A DNA stretch of 64,000 nt from Magnaporthiopsis rhizophila (lineage: Eukaryota > Ascomycota > Sordariomycetes > Magnaporthales > Magnaporthaceae), in assembly GCA_003049465.1 (NCBI GenBank), contig PYSS01000041.1, positions 214,289 through 278,288 of the forward strand, given 5' to 3'. Made by a program: the position numbers and the translations under genes. Numbering within the stretch: position 1 is the first letter of the stretch; the number at the start of each line of letters is the position of its first letter. This document shows, in pieces, positions 31,297 through 42,683 of this stretch. The notes beneath the pieces are model-generated. The model did not search any database and had not been told where the DNA came from. It saw only the letters and a program-made list of their open reading frames with translations.

Positions 31297-32124
31297 ATGG
31301 CTCAAAACAGCACCACCACGACGGGCTACGTGCCTCAAGGCCAATGGCCAACACTTGGGGCCATGGCGGAGGGATTCGACGAGCATCTCATGGACTCGTC
31401 GGCGCATTTGGCCGGGAAGACCTTCGAGCATACGTTTAACAATGGTTGGCGGATCAAACACGAGTTCGACGCCGCCAAGCTGAAGTGGACCATGTTGGAA
31501 GGCGAAGGCGCCGGGGAATCCGGCTACGCCGAGTACAAGGCCTACGAGCTCCGGCGTGGGTTCTTCATGGTGGATTTCTACAAGGCAGATCACGAGGAGC
31601 TCATCACCCTCCTGCTTGACCTGCCGTCGGGCCGACTCAAGGTTGCCGCGTCCGGCTTTGCTGATAACAAGAACGGCGAGCGGCGGACGTGGACCATGTT
31701 TCTGGATGCCACCAAGGCCGGAGACCGCGCCGTTGCCAGCTGTGACCCCACCACGGAGCTGGTCGGAAAGCACGTGCTGTACCGATACACGCCGCGCGAC
31801 GCCTACCAGCACTTCTACGTCTCCCCGGGGACGCTCATGTGGCACTGCGTCGCCGGAACGGAGAAGGACGTGGCCGACGCCGAGCAGGCCAAGGTCTTCA
31901 AGCTGTCCGACCGACTCTACCTCCTTTTCTGGACCGAGACGGTCATGCCGGTCGAGTCCGTCGTCGTCGTCGACCTCGACCAGATGCGCTCGACAGGCCG
32001 TTTCCTGTGCTGGGACCCCAAGCCGCAGTCCATGGTTCACGTCCGCTTTGGCTCACAGGCCACTGTTCTCGGCGACGTCGACGTTGGTGCCGAGCTTGCC
32101 AAGCCGCTGCGGAGCAAAATTTAG
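31297..32124 (+). CDS. MoaF-family protein, probable role in amine catabolism
   Basis: This is a 275-residue single-exon gene. It shows the two related calycin-like halves of the MoaF family. The first has LAGKTFEHTFNNGWRIKHEF and KLKWTMLEG (about 40-70) and GFFMVDFYKADHEE. The second has GKHVLYRYTPRDAYQHFYVS and LYLLFWTETVMPVESVVVVDLD. The family name is misleading: in Klebsiella, moaF belongs to the monoamine-inducible moa operon, not to molybdenum cofactor synthesis. The location between an amine-type permease and amine oxidases fits that origin. The C-terminus is RSKI, a variant of the peroxisomal targeting signal shared with the flavin amine oxidase of the cluster. The biochemical activity is unknown. 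Confidence 0.82.
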   Translation: MAQNSTTTTGYVPQGQWPTLGAMAEGFDEHLMDSSAHLAGKTFEHTFNNGWRIKHEFDAAKLKWTMLEGEGAGESGYAEYKAYELRRGFFMVDFYKADHEELITLLLDLPSGRLKVAASGFADNKNGERRTWTMFLDATKAGDRAVASCDPTTELVGKHVLYRYTPRDAYQHFYVSPGTLMWHCVAGTEKDVADAEQAKVFKLSDRLYLLFWTETVMPVESVVVVDLDQMRSTGRFLCWDPKPQSMVHVRFGSQATVLGDVDVGAELAKPLRSKI

Positions 32125-32601
32125 GCCAGGGTCTGGCGCGTTCGGAAGCGTCCTCGAGGGCGCAAGGGTCCACTGAGTGGTCAAGTGCGTTGGGTTAATT
32201 ACAAGACGCGTGTCTTGTTTACTGTTGTAGTTATATGAAACTGGGAAACTCAATAGACCTTTAAACAAAAAGATCATCTGGCAGATCTCCTTAACCCTGA
32301 GGTTGCCGTCGAGCGTCCCTAGCCGTTTGTCAGTCGAGCCCTGTGTGGACTTCCAAGGTCTTCCTGTACGTGGCGCGCAACAAATGTGGCCTAGAGCCAG
32401 TGAATCCATATGGTTCCGAAAACATCATACACAAATGGCTTCTCCATCTCTCCCCCTCTGGAGTCTTGGTTTTCTTGCGTTTACTCATCTTCCCTGTGAC
32501 ACAGAATCAATGTCGGAATCTTTCCCCCAAATGGAATCAACCTGGACCCGAAACCATTCTCTTTGCATATTAGTTATCCTCTAGATCTGTAGCGCACGTT
32601 T
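32125..32601. other. Convergent 3' region between MoaF-like and FAH genes
   Basis: About 480 bases hold the 3' ends of two convergent genes. No further gene is seen. Confidence 0.6.
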
Positions 32602-33941
32602 TCACACGGCCGGCAGGATCTTGCATCGACATTCACCAAAGCCCACGGCGCCGTCTTCGAGCGAGCCAGCGTATCCCGTGATGGTTATGGTGTCCCCGTC
32701 ATCTACAAAGGCACGTGGCGCACCGCCAGGCAAGCGGAGTGGAGTCTTCCCGCCTTTGGTCTGCTCCAGCAAACTCCCTTGGGTTCCAGGCTCAAGTCCC
32801 GATATGGTCCCAGAGCCAAGGAGATCTCCAGTCCGCATGTTGCAGCCTGCTACGCTGTGATGGGCAACCATCTGTGGCCAGGACCAAAGGAGATTCTTTG
32901 AAGAAGTGCGTGTGATGACGCTGGGATCACCTTGCTCGGCTGTGCAGTTGGTCAGCAGAAGAACGATGTCAATCTGGAGGTGGTGGGGTTTCACTTACTG
33001 GCCAGGGAGACCTCCAGTTTGATGTCGATAATGTTGTCTTTCCTCGTCTCCTTCAGGTAGTCTTGCAGCTCCACGGGATTCGGCAGGCCCGACGTCTTGA
33101 ACGGCTCCAGGGCATCGGCCAGTACAACCCAAGGGCTGATGCTCGTGCCGAAGTTCTTTGCGTTGAACGGGCCGAGGGGCACATATTCCCACATCTGGAT
33201 GTCCCGCGCGCTCCAGTCGTTCATCAAGACGAAGCCAAAGATGTGCTCCCCGGCATCGTCTACGCTGATGGGCTTTCCCAGCTGGTTACCCCGAGCGATG
33301 AACATGCCGAGCTCGAGTTCAATGTCGAGCTTCTTGCAAGGCGCAAAAACCGGCGCGGGGGCCCCGGGAGCGGGCAAGATTTGGCCCTTGGGGCGATGCA
33401 ACGGGGTGCCGGACACGACCACAGAGCTTGCGCGGCCGTGGTATGCCACCGGAACGTGGTTGTAGTTGGGGTTCAGGGCGTTTTCCGGCCCGCGGAACAT
33501 GGCACCCACGGTCTGGGCGTGGTTTCGCCCGGCGAAGAAATCGGTGTAGTCTCCAACCGTCATCGGGAGATGGTGCTCGACCCGGTCCAGCGGGATGAGG
33601 GCCTCTTCGCGGAGCTTGACATCGTCTCGGAGCACCTGGGGATGGGCCGTGTCCTTCTTCAAGAGCTCCTGAATGTACTTGCGCACCTCCCGGTGAACAG
33701 GGCGGCCGAGGGCGGCAAACCGGTTGAGCGTGGTGTCCAAGAAGACGTCATGTTGGCTGCTCTGCAGGCCGGCACACTTGGAGAATCCGTTGCGTTGGGC
33801 CAGGACGTTGAGGTCCAGAGCGTAGTCTCCGATGGCGACGGCGACGTGAGGTTGCGGCTGGGCCTTAGTCGAAATGACGCCGAATGGCACATTGACCAGC
33901 GAGAAGTGTGACTTGGGCGGGATGGAAAGCCAAGAGTCCAT
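32602..33941 (-). CDS. fahA: Fumarylacetoacetase
   Basis: There are two exons on the minus strand, 32999-33941 and 32602-32939 (GTAAGT...CACAG, phase 1), giving 426 residues, the usual length. The enzyme hydrolyses fumarylacetoacetate to fumarate and acetoacetate, the last step of tyrosine/phenylacetate degradation. Key family features are the N-terminal SH3-like domain starting FSLVNVPFGV, the catalytic core DYTDFFAGRNHA with the metal Asp, YHGRASSVV, the metal-binding ELELGMF, NDWSARDIQMWEYVPLGPF, and AHHSVAGCNMRTGDLLGSG with the active-site region near the C-terminus. It is divergently transcribed from homogentisate dioxygenase with 567 bases between starts, which fits coordinated induction. 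The start at 33941 gives the family-typical N-terminus. Confidence 0.95.
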
Positions 33942-34508
33942 GATGAATGAGTGGCAACTGCGGCGTACAAAGTAGGTTGGGTTGAACAGCGATGATAGCA
34001 AACGCTGGATAGGTATCCTCTTCCTCCAGCCGCAGAAATGCATATGTGAGTAGCGACGCATATGGCGAACACTCCTTCTTGGGAAGCAAGACCTAATACA
34101 TTGGGGGTGGTATCGGGGCTTGTCTCGGAAATTGGAGACGCCTTTCCGCTGATGCTGCAAGCGGGACAGCGGGCCTTGACTGCCTAGGATGGGGTCGGAT
34201 GTCCGGAACCTTTCCGAGGCTGCCTTGGCGGGAGGCAGATATGCAGCGACCGTGCTCCGCTTGCCCACCGTGGGATCCGCGTCAGTCAGTACGTTGCCTA
34301 CTTGCGTGTCAGGCGCAAGTTCGCTGGTACCGGAGCTGGCTGGTTTGCCACAACACGTGGGGGACGGGACGAGCCGACGAGCAGAAGCCATCTTATAACA
34401 GCAGTGCCCAGATAAGCCAGCGTGGACGAGCCAACAAAGGCCGCACCTGTCCACCAATTACAATCGATATCACCACGCCTCCCACTTTCGACTAGTGCCT
34501 CCAGCACC
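33942..34508. promoter_or_regulatory. Divergent promoter, fahA / homogentisate dioxygenase
   Basis: This 567-base shared promoter has CGGAA/TTCCG half-sites at 34126, 34144, 34204 and 34212, the last two forming a tight inverted repeat. Confidence 0.6.
34204..34216. promoter_or_regulatory. Candidate operator CGGAA-N3-TTCCG
   Basis: The 13-base sequence CGGAACCTTTCCG is a perfect inverted repeat with a 3-base spacer. The same spacing recurs at 40621-40633 in the CYP504 promoter. Confidence 0.55.
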
Positions 34509-36057
34509 ATGCCCGTCACCAAATTTTCCACACCAGAGAAGTATTCGTACATCACGGGCTTTGGCTCTTTTCATGAGTGAGCACAACCCGCACGGCCAGC
34601 GTCGCGTGGAGGCGGAAGAGCTAATAACTCGGCACAGGTCGGAAGCAATCCCGGGCGCTCTGCCTGTAGGCGCCAACTCTCCTCAGAAAGCCCCTTACGG
34701 ACTGTACACGGAGAAGCTGTCGGGCACGGCGTTCACGGCTCCTCGGCATGAGAACCAGCAGTCATGGCTCTACCGCGTTCTGCCCTCAGCCGCCCACTCC
34801 AAGTTTGAGCCCCATGGCGTGCACGCGCTGGAGCGAGAAGTGGAGCAGATTCCCAACCAGATGCGATGGGATCCCTTCGATATTGACGAGACCGTCGACT
34901 GGGTCCGCGGCCTGCGCAAGGTCGCCGGCGCCGGCGACGCGTCGATGAAGACCGGGGTGGGAATCTACATCTACGCGGCCGGCTGCAACATGGCCGAGCG
35001 CACCGCCGTGTACTCATCGGACGGCGAAATGCTCATTGTGGCGCAGCACGGCGTCATGGACGTGACGACTGAGTTCGGCAGCATCCTGGTCCGACCCAAG
35101 GAGATCCTTGTCATGCCTCGCGGCGTCAAGTATAGGGTTGACCTGCCCGAGGGGTCGATCCGGGGCTACATCCTCGAGCTCTACCAGGACCACTTCGTGC
35201 TCCCCGAGCTTGGCCCCATCGGGTCAAACTGTCTGGCGAACCCCCGGGATTTCCAGATCCCCGTGGCTCGTTTCGACGAGGACACGGCTTCTTCGTGGAC
35301 CATCATCAACAAGTTTAACGAGCGTCTGTTCGCTGCCCAGCAAAACCATACTCCCTTTGACGTCGTGGGATGGCACGGAAAGTGAGTAGTCGGGTGTTGC
35401 TCGCGGGTTCCCAGGCTGGTGTCATTGCTCTGCTAACAAATGTTGCTATCAGCTGTACGTCGACTTCGCGGCTGCTGCCTCCCTTTCTTCCCCTCGCCCC
35501 ATGTGAAAGAAGCATTGCCCAGTTTGAGCGCTGACAGGTTTTTGACAGACTATCCCTACAAGTACGATCTTGGCCGGTTCTCCGTCATCGGCAGCACGTC
35601 CTTCGACCACCCTGATCCTTCCATCTACACAGTCTTGACGGGCCCATCGTCCAAACCAGGCACGGCCGTGGCCGACTTTGTCATCTTCCCTCCCCGATGG
35701 CTGGTCCAGGAGAACACATTCCGTCCGCCATGGTACCATCGCAACACCATGTCCGAATTCATGGGGCTCGTCTGCGGCGAGTACGACGCCAAGTCGGGCG
35801 GGGGCTTCCAGCCGGCGGGTGCGAGCCTGCACAACATCATGTCGGCCCACGGCCCCGACGCCGACACCTTCGAGAAGGCATCCAACGCTCAACTGGAGCC
35901 TAGGAAGGTCGGCGATGGGAGTCTTGCCTTCATGTTCGAGAGCAGCTTGATGCTCGGGGTCACGCAGTGGGGTCTGGAGACGTCGCAGAAGCTCCAGGCT
36001 GGCTACAACGACCACTCCTGGATGGATCTTAAGCCGCACTTCAAGCGGCCGTCTTAA
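34509..36057 (+). CDS. hmgA: Homogentisate 1,2-dioxygenase, with a probable 2-nt micro-exon
   Basis: Exons are 34509-34576, 34638-35381, 35453-35454 (two bases, CT) and 35549-36057: 1323 nt, 440 residues, the normal length. The non-haem iron enzyme opens the ring of homogentisate to maleylacetoacetate. Iron ligands are visible: YHRNTMSE supplies His and Glu, and AHGPD the second His. The motif WHGNYYPYKYDLG is rebuilt only if the 2-base exon is used. Its upstream intron ends with a CTAAC branch site and CTATCAG, and its downstream intron starts GTACGT and ends CTGAC...GACAG. The alternative, one intron 35382-35537, stays in frame but replaces the conserved Asn-Tyr by a four-residue insertion. 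The partner gene fahA diverges from the same promoter. Confidence 0.93.
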
Positions 36058-36598
36058 GGGACTCGACCTTTCACCCGTGTAGGTAGATAGATGTACACTT
36101 CCAATGTGGCAAAGGCCCGAACACGATTCCCACCGCTACGTGACTGTAGTAGCCGCTGTTCGAAGAAGCCTCACCCTTGGCGTGTCGAGTGCCTGTCTAG
36201 TCTACCTAGTTGCAGTACGGACCTCGGCTGGCATTTGCCCCAAGATGACGCGGCCACTCCAGTTCGTACGACACCCACAGAACTAGCCTGAACTGGGTTC
36301 CCATCTCCCTCGGCGGCTATGGGAGCCCTGCCTCCACATTTGTTATCGGATCGGCACCATCCCCAATTCTGAGATCCCCGCTTCTCCCCCGCAGCGCACG
36401 CCTCGCCCTAACGCCGACTAGGTTGGGGCAAGTTAAGCATGCAGGGCCATCCTTGGACCGTCCCTTTACTTGCGCTACATTTCGTCCCCCGCCTCCCCCT
36501 CGGACCTGTTCCGCAACCACCTCCTGAACCCAATCTCGAGCAGTCCTTCCGCCAGGCACCGACCTATAATCGAACCGCGCATAATCTTCTTGAGTGCC
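36058..36598 (+). promoter_or_regulatory. Upstream region of the cluster regulator
   Basis: These 541 bases lie between hmgA and the Zn2Cys6 gene. TTCCG occurs at 36509 and 36547, close to the ATG, leaving room for autoregulation. No other gene is visible. Confidence 0.4.
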
Positions 36599-39459
36599 AT
36601 GGCGGAACATCAGCATGCCTCTGCCTCTGCCGTGGTGGCCCACCGACAGCTGCCGCCGCATAACCCTGTCGGCCGTGCCAAGAGGCGCAAATACACCGCA
36701 GTTGCCTGGTCTGTCCTCCTCTCCGCACCTCACAGACAGCTGTCGGTTCACCGGAGGCTGATAGCTGCATTCTTGATTCCAGCGATGAGTGTAGACGGCG
36801 CAAACTCAAGTGTATGCCTGGCCGCTCCGCAGGTGGCTGCCAGAGATGTATTTCCAGAGGACTGCCCGCCTGCAACTTCAAGTCGGTGCGCTGCGAACCT
36901 GCAGACGCGGCCCCGAGAGGAAGCGCGGATGAGTGAGCCTTACCCTCGTCGAGACTCCAGCCGTCGCGCGCCGGGGTTGTTTCTGGACAGGAAATGTGTG
37001 CCCTTGGCTAATCAACGAACCGTAGCCACGAGACCATATCTTCTCTGAGGCAAGATGTCGAGGTGCTCCGCAACACGCTGAGCGAATGGATGGCGACGGC
37101 CAGGGAGCACGGCGATCCTCATGGCTGGGCGCAGTGGCAGCTTAATACGCCTAGGGACCTTCCGCCTGCCACGCCAGCAGCTACTCTGCCGGCACGCCAG
37201 CCCGACACCGCCGCCCCTAGAACCGAGACGCCTGAGGCAGCGGCATCGACGCCGATGCCTGTCATCAATGGTGTAGCGGCCCCAAGCTCTGCATCAGGCG
37301 CCCCTCAAGCCCAAGGCGGTAGCGTACCTGAGAGCGGATCGGCGCAGCAGACGTCCCCTCCGGCTTCCAATTGGAGCGCACCCGAGGAGCCGCGGTTCAT
37401 TGGCCCCACGAGGTCTGCCTATAGCCTCGAGGCTGGGGACCGCGCCTTGTCGCGCCTAGGAGTCCCGACATTTGACGACAACCCCCTTCAAAGCGGCCAG
37501 CAGACACCCAACGGAAATGGGGCTGGAACTCGGCGGCGGAGGAGTGCTTCCGACAACTCCGATGCGCGGTTCTGGGAGAAGTGCGACGCGGCCGAGTTCG
37601 CGCGGCTGATAGAAGTGTTCCGGGAGGAGGTGGAATCCGTCTACCCGTGCCTGCAGACAGAAAGATTGGTCCAAAATTCGGCCGAGCTCCTCCAGATGGG
37701 CCGAATGTCCGAGGATGCGGTCGCGAGCCGAGCTGGGTCGATCGGCATCAAAGACCTACACCTCGCCAAGCTCGCCTTGGCGACGGCGACCGTGATCGAG
37801 GGAAACGGACGTGTCGAGGAGGATAGCGCCACCACGCTGGTGGCTTCCGTCGAGCGCAGTGTGCTGAGCGTCCTGAAGCCGAGCTGGGAACTGAAGGATT
37901 TGCAGCTGCTGATTCTCCTGGTACGTGTCTCCCAGACAGCGACACCATAACAGCATGACTAATACCACGGCCGCTTCTCTGCCGCAGAGTATCTATTACT
38001 TCCACTGCGACCAGGATCTCCTCGCCTGGAGAACCATCGGCCTGGCCGCGCGGGAAGCCTTGGTAATAGGGCTGCACCGGAAGGCCACGCTGCTGGACAC
38101 CTTCCCAGACCAGCGGGAACGAGACCTGGCCGTGAGTGTCTTCTGGGTCATCTACGTTCTCGACCGCCGCTGGAGCTTTGGGACGAGCCTGTCCTTTGCG
38201 CTGATCGACCGGGACATTGATGCCGAACTACCGGAGCCGGTAAGCTTCCCAGCGTTTTCTCCGTGGGCGGTTGCCCGCAGGCAAGAAGAAGTATCTAAAT
38301 TAATGACGGAAAGCGAAAGGGCCCCGACTGCGCCTATCTGCAATGTATGGTGGGCTACGGCCGGCTCTGCTCCGTCCTCTGGGACTCACTCGTGCCGTTC
38401 GGCCATCACCAAGGCACCAGCGATGCTAACCCGGACGAGACCATGCGCGACCTCGACATCAAGGCGCAGGAGTGGCTCGAGTCGATCCCCTCAGAGCTGC
38501 GGCTCCGTCACCCGCGCCTCGGCCTCGCGGCTCGGGCCCAGCCCCCGGTGCTGCAGCGGCTGCGAGCCCTGCTGTACCTGCGCGGGAACCACTCGCGCAT
38601 CCTCATCTACCGCCATTACCTGCTGGGCCCGGGACGCATCCGCTCTTCGTACCGCAATGCATGGCTGGCCGTGGAGATCGCCCAGGACAGCGTCCAGGTG
38701 CTCGTGCATCTCAACGACTCGTCCGACATCTACCGCCGCCAGCAGGCCGCCTTCAACTACTTCCTGCTCAGCGCCCTGGCCGTGCTCTTCCTCGCCGTCG
38801 CCAACGACCCCGAGACCTTTGCGGCGCCGTGCAAGAAGTCGCTGCACTCGGCCATCGACCTCTTGCGCCACCTCTCTTGGCACAGCTGGGGGAGCCGCCG
38901 GCTCTGGCGCAGCGTCCGGGACATCATACCACGGCTACGCTATCTCGAAAACCGGCGGAACGAGGAGCGCCTTCTGCGCAGGGAAAAACTCCCAGAGGCG
39001 ACGGCGCCCTTGCCTTCTTCCCAGGCTGTCGATGGTGCGGTTGGGGTGGTGGTGGTGGGCCAGGGCGGCAGCGGCAGTCCTGGCCCCAACGAAGGCGGCG
39101 GCACGGACAACAACGACTCCGCGACGACCACGGCCGGCCCCCCGAGTTTGGCGCCCGTTCGGTGCGCTCCTCCTGTATCCTGCAACGCGACTGTCCCACC
39201 CTTTGCGTCAGGGGGCCCCTCGTATGACGACACGCCTGGGTGCTTGACTACTACGCCCGATTTTGGCAGCGTGAGCGACGAGCTCATGGAACTCTTTGAG
39301 ACGTTTGAGCAAGGCCAGCCGTTTGCCGCGCTGCAGTTACAGCCGGAGCAGCAGCAGGTGGACATGGGCAACCTTTGGGGCGGCTTCTACAACACGCCCA
39401 GCTCCACGTCGCAGGATCAAGGGGTTATGTCGTGGCAGTTCGATTGGCTCATTCAATAA
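36599..39459 (+). CDS. Zn2Cys6 transcription factor, likely cluster regulator
   Basis: Five exons, 36599-36708, 36783-36932, 37026-37920, 37988-38239 and 38320-39459, give 848 residues, with all junctions in phase. The binuclear zinc cluster is C37-X2-C40-X6-C47-X8-C56-X2-C59-X7-C67 (starting CDECRRRKLKC) and is followed by a coiled linker (ETISSLRQDVEVLRNTL). The middle part is the fungal_trans regulatory domain: SIYYFHCDQDLLAWRTIGLAAREALVIGLHR and VFWVIYVLDRRWSFGTSLSFAL. The C-terminal 250 residues are low complexity (Gly, Thr, Pro, Gln) and may activate. It lies in the middle of the amine/homogentisate cluster, next to hmgA. Control of the cluster through the CGGAA/TTCCG inverted repeats is an inference. 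The first donor, GTCTGT, is weak. Confidence 0.88.
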
Positions 39460-39633
39460 CATGTAAGCGAAGCTGGGATCCCGGATTATGTTCAGATAGC
39501 CATAGTGCATCCAGTGTGGGCGGCATGATCCCCAATCGTTTCCATGCGTCTCATCGCTAGTTCTCGAGATCCTCTTATGCGTCCGCTCCCCCTTTTTCCC
39601 CCGCATGACACCAGCAGCCGCTCGTTTGCTATA

Positions 39634-40051
39634 TCACAGCACATTCTCGAAATAGACCATCATTGACCCCTGGTGCACCGTCCTCGCAAAGGCCTTCAGC
39701 TCCGCGTGGGCAGCGCAATCGTTGTCGTAATAGAGCAGGTCGTCTTCCGACTCGAATATCGAGGTGACGGCTACCGTGTACCCTTGGGCTCGCTGGTCCT
39801 GCTGGCTCGTGCCAGCGCTGACTGACCTGATGTATGGCTTGCCGTCCTGAAGAGGCCACAAAGTCGCATTAGTGGGATACCTTGACATGCCGCCAAGCTT
39901 GGGCGCCCAGGCGGCTTGACACGCCGCCTATGCATGTACATACCTTTACTGCTTTGGTGGGCATTTGCCTGTAGATACCCAGCAGCTTCTTCTGGTCATC
40001 CTCGTTCGGGATCTTGAACAGGGTTAACCTGTAGACGGGTCCTCCTGCCAT
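39634..40051 (-). CDS. Dabb (stress-responsive A/B barrel) protein
   Basis: There are two exons on the minus strand, 39944-40051 and 39634-39846 (GTATGT...TTCAG, phase 0), giving 106 residues. This is a single Dabb (dimeric alpha/beta barrel) domain with VYRLTLFKIPNEDDQKKLLGIY at the first strand and helix, GYTVAVTSIFESEDDLLYY in the middle, and the closing HAELKAFARTVHQGSMMVYF motif with its conserved His-Lys-Phe. Family members include small enzymes of polyketide and aromatic chemistry and proteins of unknown function. It is divergent from the CYP504 gene and shares its operator-rich promoter, so it probably handles an intermediate of the same pathway. The only ATG in frame is at 40051. Confidence 0.88.
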
Positions 40052-40286
40052 TCTTGCGATTGAAGTGGGAAATAGGACTTTGTTGTACAAGTGTGGTGCT
40101 CAAGGGCGATTTTGGCTGGCAATTTTTTATGCAGGCCAGTGTGAGTGCATGCCCAGACAATTGTCACAGCGGGAAATTTATAACCAACCGAAGCGCTGCA
40201 ACCGTGCAAAATTCGATGGAGAACGGCTAGACGGCAGCTGGTGGTTGATGGCCGGGCAGCCACCGTCCCCCGGAAGCGCGCGGCCT

Positions 40287-40311
40287 TCGGAACTGGACAG
40301 GGCAGTTCCGA
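40287..40311. promoter_or_regulatory. Candidate operator, 9-bp perfect inverted repeat
   Basis: TCGGAACTG and CAGTTCCGA are separated by 7 bases. This is the longest perfect inverted repeat containing the CGGAA half-site in the cluster. Confidence 0.55.
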
Positions 40312-40620
40312 GCTGCTCTAGTTCGAGACTCCATCCTGCCAAGCAAGGCACCCTGGATAGCAGATCTTGGTGCAGAGTGTGGGCCAGGGCGCCGCCACTT
40401 ACCCGTCTTGAACCGGCAGACCCATGTCTAATTACGTCGTGGGACGCTTCAAGCGTCAGCAGGTATTTGGTGGTTCCTCAGCATCATCGGCGTCCCCCAC
40501 CTGACACCCGACCCCAGTCGTTGGAGAAACGGTGCGGGGAATCTCGTGGAGGACACGATCTGGTGGAGCAGGGCAGAGGCATCCCCCGCCGCAAGGCACT
40601 TCGATGGCCCTCAGAAACAG

Positions 40621-40633
40621 CGGAACGATTCCG
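40621..40633. promoter_or_regulatory. Candidate operator CGGAA-N3-TTCCG
   Basis: CGGAACGATTCCG is an inverted repeat with the same 3-base spacer as the site between fahA and hmgA (34204-34216). Confidence 0.55.
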
Positions 40634-40989
40634 GGCCCAGGTGTCGGAATGGAAGCCCAGGGTTTCCGATGTGATGCATAGGCATTCGCCCCCAGTCTCC
40701 GACCTGGATTACACGGAATCAGTCCAACGACAGACATCTCCCGCAACCTTCGGGCTTGTTGGTGGCGCAATCCCAAAGAGGTGACGCCCTAGACGAAAAG
40801 CAGGAAGGGTAGCAGTGAAATAGCCAGGAAAAGACCCAGGGAGGAGGGCCAAAGGCGTGCGGCCAGTCGTGATATAAAGATATTTTTCCCGACAACCGCC
40901 GTTTGCACCCGATCGGCTGGCGAATTCACGCGCAGGCCGCCTGATCTGACAAACCGCAGCAAGACGACGACAACATCCACAAGCCGGCC

Positions 40990-42683
40990 ATGTTGAACGC
41001 AAATGTGGCTCGCGTGCTCCTGGAGCGCATTGTACTTAATCCAGCGCAGGGCGTTCTAGTCGGGGTCCTGCTACTCCCTGCCTTTTACGTCTTGATCAAC
41101 GAGATCATCAGGCTCAAGGCGCGCATTCCTCGATTGAAGGGGCCCCCGGGTCTGCCCCTGGTTGGTAACATCTGGGACATTCGCACCAACGCCGCCGAGA
41201 GGTATCGACAATGGTCCAAGCAGTATGGCGATGTCTACCAAATCATGCTTGGGAACATCCCCGTGGTTGTCGTCAACTCAGCGGCAGCTGCCAAAACCAT
41301 TTTCGGCTCCAATGCCCAGGTTCTCAGCTCCCGGCCAGAGCTTTACACCTTTCACAAGGTTTGTTTCCCCGCCTAGCCGCGCCTACCAGGTCGGAAAGTT
41401 GTCGCTGAAGGTGTCTACCTAGGTCTTGTCTGATACCTCGGGAACGACGATTGGTACCTCGCCTTACAGCGAGTCACTGAAGCGACGACGGAAGGGCGTT
41501 GCGTCGGCCTTGAACCGGCCTACTATTCAAACCTACATTCCTCATCTCGATGCTGAAACCAAAGACTTCGTCAAGGAGCTCTACACCTACGGAAATGCCG
41601 GCCAGACGGCCATAGACCCCATGCCCATGATCCAGAGGCTTTCTCTCTCCTTGTCCTTGACGCTGAACTGGGGCGCGAGGCTCAAGTCGCAGAAGGATGA
41701 CCTCTTCGCCGAGATCACGCACGTAGAGGAGGAAATCAGCAAATTCCGTTCCACGACCGGCAACCTTCAAGACTACATCCCCATCCTTCGGCTGAACCCC
41801 TTCAACTTCCACTCGGCCAAGGCGCGCGAGATGCGCGACCGTCGCGACAAGTACCTCACATACCTCAACAACGCCCTCGACGAGCGCATCGCCAATGGAA
41901 CCTACAAGCCATGCATCCAGGCCAACGTCATACTCGACAGGGAGGCCAAGCTGTCCAAGGACGAACTCACCTCCATCAGCCTGACCATGCTCTCTGGCGG
42001 GCTCGACACCATCACCACCGAGGTCGCCTGGTTCATCGCTCTGCTCTCCCAGCACCCCGAGATCCAGGACAAGGCCGTGGCGGAGATCCGCAAGCACTAC
42101 GGTGTCGACGAGCCCTTTTGTGACGCCAATGACGATCAGAAATGCGCCTACGTTGTCGCCCTGGTGAGGGAGGCCCTGCGCTACTACACCGTGCTCCGTC
42201 TGGCCCTGCCGCGCGCATCCATCAAGGATCTGCCCTTCAAGGGGACCGTCATCCCGAAGGGCACCATGGTCTTCCTGAACGCTTGGGCCTGCAACATGGG
42301 TAAGCCTCTCGCCTGTTTCCACCGGCCCCGCTTGCACATTCAGGTATATGAGGCTGATCCCTATGACAGATGACGGCGTCTGGTCCGACCCTGAGGTCTT
42401 CCGCCCCGAGAGGTGGCTCGAGCAGCCCGACGCCCCGATCTTCACTTATGGTCTCGGCTACCGCATGTGCGCCGGGTCCCTGCTGGCCAACCGCGAGCTC
42501 TACCTCGTCTTTATGCGCCTGATCAACAGCTTTGCCATCAAGAAGCACGACGACGTCGACTGCCACCCCGTCACCGGCAACGCCGACCCCACAAGCTTGG
42601 TGGCCCTGCCGCCCCGCTTCAAGTCGTACTTTGTTCCCCGGAATCACGTGGCCCTCAGCAGCGCATTGGAGAAGACGATCTGA
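40990..42683 (+). CDS. Cytochrome P450 of the CYP504 type (phenylacetate hydroxylase)
   Basis: Three exons, 40990-41358, 41423-42299 and 42370-42683, give 519 residues. An N-terminal membrane anchor (about 15-35) is followed by the proline hinge GPPGLPLVGN. Substrate-region motifs typical of CYP504 are FHKVLSDTSGTTIGTSPYSES and KRRRKGVASALNRPTIQTY. The I-helix motif is SGGLDTITTE, the K-helix is EALR, and the haem-binding loop is YGLGYRMCAGSLLANREL. Known CYP504A enzymes (PhacA) make 2-hydroxyphenylacetate from phenylacetate. CYP504B (PhacB) hydroxylates 2- or 3-hydroxyphenylacetate to homogentisate. Which of the two this is cannot be decided here, but either feeds the adjacent homogentisate dioxygenase. 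It is an ER-membrane enzyme and needs a reductase encoded elsewhere. Confidence 0.9.

Larger units (their letters stand above)
40052..40989. promoter_or_regulatory. Divergent promoter, Dabb / CYP504, rich in CGGAA half-sites
   Basis: In 938 bases, CGGAA/TTCCG occurs at 40271, 40288, 40306, 40621, 40629, 40645, 40664 and 40714, about four times the rough chance expectation. Three inverted pairs are visible (40287-40311, 40621-40633, 40645-40668). A TGATATAAAGATAT element at about 40869 may be the P450 TATA box. Confidence 0.65.

Noticed and set aside
35382..35537. Single-intron model for homogentisate dioxygenase
   Set aside because: It is in frame, but it replaces the conserved Asn-Tyr after Trp-His-Gly and inserts extra residues. 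The micro-exon model matches the family exactly and has full splice signals. It is kept as the alternative.
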